Origin: an uncultured Blautia sp.
GTDB taxonomy: Bacteria > Bacillota > Clostridia > Lachnospirales > Lachnospiraceae
Reading direction: 5' to 3'
NCBI GenBank assembly: GCA_945872375.1
Contig: CAMBYR010000008.1
Coordinates: forward strand, 1-20,173
DNA length: 20,173 nt
The notes under the pieces were generated by a model that saw only the letters and a program-made list of their open reading frames with translations, did not search any database and was not told the origin of the DNA. The translations under genes were made by a program, and so were the position numbers. Numbering within the stretch: the first letter of the stretch is position 1; every line of letters begins with the position of its first letter. Positions 14,519 through 20,173 of this stretch are shown here, piece by piece.

Positions 14519-15445
14519 ATGGGAATTACCAGTTTACTGAACGCCCTGCCCGGTGCCGCTGCACAGGGACTGATCTGGGGCATTATGGCCATTGGTGTTT
14601 ATCTGACCTACCGTATTCTGGACGTTGCTGACCTGACGGTTGACGGTACGATGTGTACCGGAGGTGCCGTCTGCATCATTTTGATGATGAACGGATGCAA
14701 TGTCTGGATCGCCATGCTTGGTGCCGCAGGCGCCGGAATGCTGGCCGGACTGGTGACAGGAATTTTTCACACCTTTATGGGAATCCCGGCAATTCTGGCC
14801 GGTATCCTTACACAGCTTGCGCTGTACTCCGCAAATCTGAAAATTATGGGAAAAGCAAACCAGGCAATCAACGTTGACAAATTTGATCTCCTGGTTTCCC
14901 TTCGTTATATCAAGAATGTTCCGATCACACAGAATACCATTCTGATCGTCGCGATCCTGATTGCCGTGCTGATCGCCATTCTTTACTGGTTCTTTGGAAC
15001 AGAGCTTGGATGCTCTCTTCGTGCAACAGGCTGCAATCCCAACATGTCCCGTGCACAGGGTATCAATACCAATATCAACAAAGTCCTTGGCCTGATGCTT
15101 TCCAACGGCCTTGTAGCCCTTTCCAGCTCTCTTCTGGCACAGTACCAGGGCTTTGCAGACATCAACATGGGCCGTGGCGCCATCGTCATCGGTCTTGCCG
15201 CAGTCATCATCGGTGAAGCCGTATTTGGCCGTATTTTCCGTAACTTTGCTCTGAAGCTCGTCAGCGTGGTTCTGGGTTCCATCCTTTACTATCTGGTTCT
15301 TCAGACCGTTATCTGGCTGGGTATCGATACGGACCTTCTGAAGATGCTGTCGGCTCTGGTGGTTGCCCTGTTCCTTGCATTCCCGTACTGGAAGAGCAAA
15401 TATTTTACAAAGCCTGCAAAACGGGGAGGTAACACAAATGCTTGA
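14519..15445 (+). CDS. ABC transporter permease (COG4120/TrpY-like)
   Basis: This 308-residue polytopic permease has about eight or nine hydrophobic helices. Family features include the N-terminal GLIWGIMAIGVYLTYRILDV followed by ADLTVDGT, and the cytoplasmic ELGCSLRATGCNPNMSRAQG with GFADINMGRG later. These are characteristic of the single-component permeases that partner ABC_sub_bind proteins and resemble BPD_transp_2 permeases. AAGGAGA lies before the ATG. The stop codon overlaps the ATPase start by 8 bases (ATGCTTGA), so the two are translationally coupled. It presumably forms a homodimeric channel with the TrpX-like binding protein and the downstream ATPase. Confidence 0.9.
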   Translation: MGITSLLNALPGAAAQGLIWGIMAIGVYLTYRILDVADLTVDGTMCTGGAVCIILMMNGCNVWIAMLGAAGAGMLAGLVTGIFHTFMGIPAILAGILTQLALYSANLKIMGKANQAINVDKFDLLVSLRYIKNVPITQNTILIVAILIAVLIAILYWFFGTELGCSLRATGCNPNMSRAQGINTNINKVLGLMLSNGLVALSSSLLAQYQGFADINMGRGAIVIGLAAVIIGEAVFGRIFRNFALKLVSVVLGSILYYLVLQTVIWLGIDTDLLKMLSALVVALFLAFPYWKSKYFTKPAKRGGNTNA

Positions 15446-16232
15446 GATCAAAAATATTTATAAGACATTTAATCCGGGAACCATCAACGAAAAGGTGGCA
15501 TTAAACGGACTTTCCCTGAAATTAAAGGAAGGCGATTTTGTTACCGTCATCGGCGGAAACGGCGCCGGAAAATCAACAATGCTGAATGCCGTTGCCGGGA
15601 CCTGGCTGGTGGATGAAGGACAGATCCTCATTGACGGTCAGGATGTGACAAAGCTTCCGGAGCATAAGCGTGCCCTTTATCTGGGCCGTGTATTCCAGGA
15701 TCCCATGAACGGCACCGCTGCCACCATGGGAATTGAGGAAAATCTTGCCCTGGCAAAGCGCCGCGGCAAAACCCGTCTTCTTCGCCCGGGAATTACCCGC
15801 AAGGAGCGTGAGGAATACAAGGAGCTTCTGAAGGTTCTTGGCCTTGGACTGGAAGATCGCCAGACTTCTAAAGTGGGCAATCTTTCCGGCGGACATCGTC
15901 AGGCGCTTACCCTCCTGATTGCCACCCTGAAAAAGCCCAAGCTGCTTCTCCTCGATGAGCATACGGCAGCGCTTGACCCCAAGACCGCCGCAAAGGTTCT
16001 GGAAATTACGGATATGATCGTGAATCGCGACCACCTGACCACTCTGATGATCACCCACAATATGCAGGATGCCATTGCTCACGGCAACCGTCTGATCATG
16101 ATGATGGATGGAAAGATCATTCTTGATATTGAAGGTGAAGAAAAGAAAAAACTGACTGTCCGGAATCTTCTGGATCAGTTCGAAAAAGCCAGCGGAAAAG
16201 AATTTTCCAATGATTCCGCACTGCTGGGCTAA
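15438..16232 (+). CDS. ABC transporter ATP-binding protein (COG1101/TrpZ-like)
   Basis: This 264-residue ATPase powers the TrpXYZ-type importer. Walker A is GGNGAGKST (39-47), the Q-loop is Q87 in RVFQDP, the signature is LSGGHRQ (149-155) with His where Gln is commonest, Walker B is LLLLDE (169-174), and the switch His is H207 in MITHNMQD. All catalytic residues are present. The ATG at 15438 was preferred over an in-frame ATG at 15363, which lies deep within the permease gene; GGGGAGGT precedes 15438. It is the last gene of the operon, with a terminator starting 24 bases beyond the stop. Confidence 0.93.
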   Translation: MLEIKNIYKTFNPGTINEKVALNGLSLKLKEGDFVTVIGGNGAGKSTMLNAVAGTWLVDEGQILIDGQDVTKLPEHKRALYLGRVFQDPMNGTAATMGIEENLALAKRRGKTRLLRPGITRKEREEYKELLKVLGLGLEDRQTSKVGNLSGGHRQALTLLIATLKKPKLLLLDEHTAALDPKTAAKVLEITDMIVNRDHLTTLMITHNMQDAIAHGNRLIMMMDGKIILDIEGEEKKKLTVRNLLDQFEKASGKEFSNDSALLG

Positions 16233-16255
16233 ACACAGAACATTCGAATGCAAAG

Positions 16256-16306
16256 CACCCTCCGTTTCCGGGAATACCGTGGAACAGAGGGTGTTATTTT
16301 ATATTT
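16256..16306 (+). terminator. Rho-independent terminator of the TrpXYZ-like operon
   Basis: CACCCTC (16256-16262) pairs with GAGGGTG (16287-16293), with an inner GTT.CC/GGAAC extension around the loop, and is followed by TTATTTTATATTTT. Confidence 0.85.
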
Positions 16307-16317
16307 TGCATTCCATC

Positions 16318-16350
16318 AAAATGACCTGCCGCCGGGGACAGGTCATTTTT
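16318..16350. terminator. Bidirectional terminator between convergent ABC and pilin operons
   Basis: AAATGACCTG and CAGGTCATTT form a perfect 10-bp stem around a 10-base GC-rich loop. TTTTT follows on the plus strand and TTTT on the minus strand. It lies 11 bases after the pilin stop codon and is the main terminator for the pilin transcript. Confidence 0.8.
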
Positions 16351-16361
16351 CAGTGATTCAC

Positions 16362-18515
16362 TTATTTATTTTTTTTACGGTAAATGAGGATCACAACAAT
16401 GCAGATCAGAATAACCGCTGCTCCCAGAATGATCACAAACATGCCGATCGGTGTGTCATCTCCTGTCCGAACCTGCTGCGTGGAGCTTCCTCCGCCGCCT
16501 GTCGTTCCTGTTCCGCCGCCGGATCCTGTGGGCACGGTCGGAGTCGCTTCCGGTGTCACAGTCGGTGTAATCGTCTGCGTTACACCAGGTGTTGGCGTCG
16601 GTGTATCCAACGGGAAGGTATTGGTAATCACAACGGACTTCTCAGAATCCTTCAGTGACATGGTCAGTTCTGCCTGGTCGATGGAAACGGCAAATGCCAG
16701 ATTCTTAGCCGTATCAAGCGGCGTACCGTTCTTATCGGTTTCTGCCACATAATAGGTCTGCGCAGCTTCTTCCGTATCTCCGATCGGAACATCCACGGTA
16801 ACCGTTGTCTCGCTGCCTCCTGCCATATCCAGGGTCAGCACATCACCCACACGGCTCTTCAGCTCCTTATCCTCAAAGACTGCTGCATAATAAACCGCGT
16901 TGGAATTCAGAGGCTCTGTACCTTTAAGAACCTTCTTTGTCACCGTCAGTTTTCCAACATAATAATATCCATCCGGCAGCTCGCCAAACATATTATCAAA
17001 TTCAAACAGATGCTCCGGCTCTGTTTCCGTAGGTGTTACCTCATAAACATCCGGGAAGAACGGTACACAGATCACTTTGCCTACTTCCACCTCTTCCAGC
17101 GGATTGCCAAACATATCTGTCTCGCCCACGAAATAGGATTTTCCGATCTCCAGATTCGAGAAAACCACCGAAGCGGTACTCTGTCCGTGATATTCCAGAG
17201 CCTTCACGCCGGAAATTCGTTCGGTACGTTCCTCATCTGCAAAAAGAGCCACATAAAATACACCGTCTTTGGAAGAAATTTCATTATCCGAAAAATCAAC
17301 AAGGCGCTTGGTCACGATCAGGCTTCCCGGAGTGACTTCCTCCCGTTCATCCACCATGGAGACCTCACAGATCACTGCTTCCGTATCACTGACAGTCAGA
17401 GGCACATCCTTTGCCACCAGATAACCGTCCGGCGCAGCCACCTCGGAGAGATAGTAATCGCCTGCCGGAAGAGCACGAATCACCTGCGGCTCCTCGCCGG
17501 AAATAAATGCATATTTTGCTTCTCCGTTTTCATCCACGATCACCTGACCGTCCGCGTCCTTCAGCACCAGTCTGGCGCCGGAAACCGGATTGCCCTCTTC
17601 ATCTACTTTATTGATCTCCACATAGGTGCGGTCATTCACCACTTCCACACGTTCCACATGGCCGTCGCCTTCTTCATAAAGCTCGTTTACCTTTACCACC
17701 TGACCGGCCTGGGAAATCTGAAATTCTGCCGGTTTCCCATTCCGGACATATCCATCAGGTGCTTCTGTCTCCACAAAACGATAACTGCCCACAGGCATAT
17801 CCGTTACCGCGATCTGTCCGTTTTCATCGGATACCAGATTCGCCTGAAGCTCTTTCCAGTAAAAGCTTCCCGATTCGTCCGTGCCTGCCTCTGCGCCTTC
17901 CGGAGCTGTCTCTCCCTCCTTCAGCACAACCTTTTCCTGAAGCTGAAAGACTGCCTGACCAACGGCATTTCCCTCATCATCCACTTTATTTACAATTACA
18001 GCGCCGCCCGGAAAGGCATACTTCGGAGAAAGGACCGCATCGTAAATCGGTGTTCCGTCACCGCCGGTGTACGGAATAGGAACCAGCGCCGGCTGAACCG
18101 CCAGGGTATTCTTTCCTGAAATCTGAGACGCCAGATAAAGACCCGGTTCCAGTCCGGTAAAGTTCACCATTCCATTGGCATCCGGAGCTTCCAGTTCTCC
18201 TTCGTCTCCGATTTCTGCTGCGTAATCCGCCAGCTTTTCCGCTGCCGCCTGTGCTGCCGCAGAATCATTCAGATCCGTCACCGAAACACCGCTGTCCGCA
18301 TATTTCTTGTGAAAGATAAAGCTTCCATCCTGATAATCCGCAATCTGGTAAAGCATCATTTCCAGATTTTCCTGCCCTTTGGGGAGCTGAAGCCGGACGG
18401 AGCCCTTCACTCCGGTCTCCGCCTGCGCCGCCAGAACCGGCAGACAAACGGAAAGCATCATCACGGCCGCCAGACAAAGCGCCAAACCAAACCTCCAAAA
18501 CCTCTTCCTCTTCAT
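16362..18515 (-). CDS. CnaB-domain pilin-like surface protein with sortase sorting signal
   Basis: This 717-residue wall protein is probably a pilus shaft subunit. After a signal peptide (1-31), an N-terminal pilin-like domain (about 36-168) ends in IYDAVLSPKY; K165 is a candidate polymerising Lys in place of canonical YPK. Four CnaB-type domains follow. Their putative isopeptide triads are K177/E249/N294, K303/E358/D389, K403/E465/N508 and K527/E592/N632. E-boxes YRFVETEAPDGY and YYLSEVAAPDGY are clear in the first two. A Thr/Pro then Gly-rich stalk (637-679) leads to the sorting signal VRTGD (682-686), a membrane helix and the tail RKKNK. LPXTG is replaced by this V-x-T-G-D form, known in Lachnospiraceae. 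The ATG at 18515 lies 7 bases after the sortase stop, with a GAGAGGA ribosome site. Confidence 0.9.
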   Translation of the reverse strand: MKRKRFWRFGLALCLAAVMMLSVCLPVLAAQAETGVKGSVRLQLPKGQENLEMMLYQIADYQDGSFIFHKKYADSGVSVTDLNDSAAAQAAAEKLADYAAEIGDEGELEAPDANGMVNFTGLEPGLYLASQISGKNTLAVQPALVPIPYTGGDGTPIYDAVLSPKYAFPGGAVIVNKVDDEGNAVGQAVFQLQEKVVLKEGETAPEGAEAGTDESGSFYWKELQANLVSDENGQIAVTDMPVGSYRFVETEAPDGYVRNGKPAEFQISQAGQVVKVNELYEEGDGHVERVEVVNDRTYVEINKVDEEGNPVSGARLVLKDADGQVIVDENGEAKYAFISGEEPQVIRALPAGDYYLSEVAAPDGYLVAKDVPLTVSDTEAVICEVSMVDEREEVTPGSLIVTKRLVDFSDNEISSKDGVFYVALFADEERTERISGVKALEYHGQSTASVVFSNLEIGKSYFVGETDMFGNPLEEVEVGKVICVPFFPDVYEVTPTETEPEHLFEFDNMFGELPDGYYYVGKLTVTKKVLKGTEPLNSNAVYYAAVFEDKELKSRVGDVLTLDMAGGSETTVTVDVPIGDTEEAAQTYYVAETDKNGTPLDTAKNLAFAVSIDQAELTMSLKDSEKSVVITNTFPLDTPTPTPGVTQTITPTVTPEATPTVPTGSGGGTGTTGGGGSSTQQVRTGDDTPIGMFVIILGAAVILICIVVILIYRKKNK
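16458..16472 (-). other. Non-canonical sortase sorting motif VRTGD
   Basis: Codons for V-R-T-G-D precede a hydrophobic stretch and a basic tail in the pilin gene. By analogy with LPXTG the cut is expected between T and G. Confidence 0.7.
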
Positions 18516-18522
18516 CGACAAA

Positions 18523-19365
18523 TCAATCCTCTCTTCCTTTCCTTTTTCTTGCGGGTACAAAAAGAATCAGTAAAATAATCAGTAACCAGACTGCTCCCAC
18601 TGCAGCAATCAGATATTTTCTTAAATCATCCGCCGGAATCGTTTCCACCGGCGCCTCTTCGGCAGGCGGCTGAAGAAGGATCTGTCCCGGCGTATATTCT
18701 GTCCGGCTTCCCCTCACCAGAAGCCTGTGCGTATTAATGCCATAGGGCACACAGGTAACCAACGTCACATAATCCTGTCCCTCCACGATCCGGATATCTT
18801 CCGTTTCCTCCGGCAGAACCACCTTGATCTGATCCACCTGATAGGCAAGGACCTGATCCATCACATGGAGATAAAACATATCTCCTGTCTCCAGTTCATC
18901 CAGTTCCGTCAGAATCTTTGCTGTGGGAAGTCCGCTGTGCCCTGACAGGACACAATGGGTGGATTCCCCTCCGATGGGAAGGGATGACTCCGGCAAATGT
19001 CCAATGCCCTTTTCCAGCACATCTTCCTCCACACCGTGGTAAATCGGAAGATAGGTGTGCAACTTCGGAATTTCCAGATATCCAATAGCATCCGTCACTG
19101 CCAGAAGATCATTGTAAGATACCATCGAAGTTTTTTTTGCAGGATCTTTCAAAATATCATTATACTGTGCTGCTTCGTCCATCATTTCCATACGGACTGA
19201 AGCATCCTTTTCCTCCACTGCTGTATTGTATCCGCTGATCTCCACGCGGGCATCATACTCCACCAGCCAGTTGCTGACCGTAGGATAGGCCATGATTCCC
19301 AGCCCCGCCGACAGCAGAAGAAAACAAAATAACAAAAACAATCGGTTGCCAAAATTTCGACTCAT
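18523..19365 (-). CDS. Class C-like sortase, adjacent to the pilin
   Basis: This 280-residue membrane transpeptidase probably polymerises the adjacent pilin. It has an N-terminal TM (about 8-26) followed by AYPTVSNWL, typical of class C enzymes, a catalytic domain from about 90, and a C-terminal TM (about 251-270) with tail ARKRKGRED. Catalytic residues are H143 (VLSGHSGLP), C205 (TLVTC) and R214 (INTHRLLVRG). The lid region carries DPA (74-76) where class C sortases usually have D-P-F/W/Y. The ATG at 19365 was chosen over an ATG 20 codons upstream because AGAGAG precedes it and the upstream site has no ribosome binding sequence and would overlap the preceding sortase gene. Confidence 0.88.
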   Translation of the reverse strand: MSRNFGNRLFLLFCFLLLSAGLGIMAYPTVSNWLVEYDARVEISGYNTAVEEKDASVRMEMMDEAAQYNDILKDPAKKTSMVSYNDLLAVTDAIGYLEIPKLHTYLPIYHGVEEDVLEKGIGHLPESSLPIGGESTHCVLSGHSGLPTAKILTELDELETGDMFYLHVMDQVLAYQVDQIKVVLPEETEDIRIVEGQDYVTLVTCVPYGINTHRLLVRGSRTEYTPGQILLQPPAEEAPVETIPADDLRKYLIAAVGAVWLLIILLILFVPARKRKGRED

Positions 19366-19394
19366 AGTCTCTCTCTTTACCAGTAAATAACGCT

Positions 19395-20173
19395 TCAGCG
19401 TTTTCTGTAGAATAATAATATACAAATTAAAAACAGAATCGACAACGGAATAAACACAATAATCGCCACAATTCTCGGGGCTATCTGCTGAGCATCCGAT
19501 GTAACAAGTACAGAAGACGCTTCATCCAGATTTTCAATCCGGTGTCCCCTTACCAGAAGGCGATGGCTGTTGATTCCATAAGGCGTACAGGTCACCAGAG
19601 TACAGAGATCCTCTCCTTCCACAATTTCCAGACAGGATATGTCTGTGGGTTCCACGATCCGGATCTGATCCACTTCGTAAGTAAGTGTCTCATCCAGAAC
19701 ACGCATGATAAAAATATCGCCCTCCACCAGTTCATCCAGATTGGTAAACAGCTTTGCCGACGGAAGGCCTCGATGGCCGGAAACTACACAATGGGAGGAT
19801 GCCCCTCCCACCGGAAACGCCGTTCCTTCAATGTGTCCTACGGCAATCTGCAGGACCGCTTCATCCGTTCCGTGGTAGATCGGCAGGGAAACCTCAATGG
19901 CCGGTATTTCTATATAGCCGATAATTCCGTTTCCGCCAATATTCAGAATATTCTCGTACTGTTCTGTCTCCTCTTCCGTACCGATCCAGCGCTGGCCTGT
20001 TTTGGCAAGCTCCTGATTATACTCTATGGCCTCATTCCAATATCTGGAATAATCCACTTCTTCTACTTCCGCTACCGTATCTGCATAGCTTGCAATGGCG
20101 CGCGACTGGTGAAAAGAATTCCAGTAATCACTTACTGTTGGATACAGCAGTAAGGAGATGCCAATGAGAAGAA
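19395..20173 (-). CDS. Second class C-like sortase, 5' end beyond the window
   Basis: At least 258 residues are visible and the frame stays open to base 20173, so the start and part of the first TM lie outside. The visible N-terminus LLIGISLLLYPTVSDYW is the end of TM1 and the class C YPxVSxxW element. The catalytic His is in VVSGHRGLP, the Cys in TLVTC (codon 19587-19589) and the Arg in INSHRLLVRG. A C-terminal TM ends in FYRKR. It resembles the neighbouring sortase throughout the catalytic domain, suggesting duplication. An internal GTG at 20057 is not a plausible start because the class C N-terminal elements lie upstream of it. The lid region (GQRWIGTEEE) lacks a D-P-F/W box. The next gene begins 29 bases after its stop, so both are in one operon with the pilin. 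Confidence 0.88.
   Translation of the reverse strand, partial: LLIGISLLLYPTVSDYWNSFHQSRAIASYADTVAEVEEVDYSRYWNEAIEYNQELAKTGQRWIGTEEETEQYENILNIGGNGIIGYIEIPAIEVSLPIYHGTDEAVLQIAVGHIEGTAFPVGGASSHCVVSGHRGLPSAKLFTNLDELVEGDIFIMRVLDETLTYEVDQIRIVEPTDISCLEIVEGEDLCTLVTCTPYGINSHRLLVRGHRIENLDEASSVLVTSDAQQIAPRIVAIIVFIPLSILFLICILLFYRKR

Noticed and set aside
14534..15451. Long open frame on the minus strand opposite the TrpY-like permease
   Set aside because: Its translation is Cys/His/Gln-rich with no family features, while the plus strand encodes an obvious membrane permease with a ribosome site and operon context. It is a codon-bias shadow.
17010..18119. 369-codon open frame on the plus strand inside the pilin gene
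   Set aside because: It is antisense to clearly conserved CnaB domains and lacks a ribosome site or recognisable domain.
1..20173. CRISPR arrays, tRNA or rRNA genes, IS transposases, toxin-antitoxin or defence genes
   Set aside because: No regularly spaced repeats, tRNA-like folds or transposase/defence motifs were found on either strand by eye.

Overview
The window looks like chromosomal DNA from a gut-type Firmicute, most likely a Lachnospiraceae member (Blautia/Dorea/Ruminococcus-like). The reasons are the moderate GC content, strong AGGAGG ribosome sites, a YesM/YesN-type two-component pair beside a carbohydrate ABC importer, tandem YARHG domains, and a CnaB-domain pilin with a V-R-T-G-D sorting motif. 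The genus is an inference from gene content.

Left end (1-2926, minus strand): an NCS2 purine/pyrimidine permease and a CLC-family anion transporter. Just beyond the permease terminator, the first 50 bases read on the minus strand as the 5' end of a group II intron (GTGCG start plus the GGGTGAAAGTCCC element). It is inserted directly after a terminator hairpin, as class IIC introns are.

Centre (3051-11892, minus strand): one seven-gene operon. In transcription order it holds a sugar-binding protein, two sugar ABC permeases, a cytoplasmic GH35-type beta-galactosidase, an unrecognised 213-residue protein, a YesM-like sensor kinase and a YesN-like AraC-type response regulator. No ATPase is present, so a shared MsmK-like ATPase encoded elsewhere is presumed. 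The likely job is sensing, importing and cleaving a galactoside. Upstream of the binding protein, three copies of a GTAACTRTTCAG-like site overlap and precede a weak -35 element, a good candidate operator for the response regulator.

Right-centre (12184-16232): a secreted tandem-YARHG protein on the minus strand is divergent from a plus-strand ABC importer of the TrpXYZ/ABC_sub_bind type (binding protein, permease, ATPase). That importer has a strong promoter with a perfect 12-bp palindrome in its spacer, an intercistronic hairpin after the binding-protein gene, and a terminator.

Right end (16362-20173, minus strand): a pilus locus. Two adjacent class C-like sortases (the first transcribed runs off the window) are followed by a cell-wall-anchored pilin with four CnaB-type isopeptide domains. 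All genes in the window appear intact except the edge-truncated sortase and intron.
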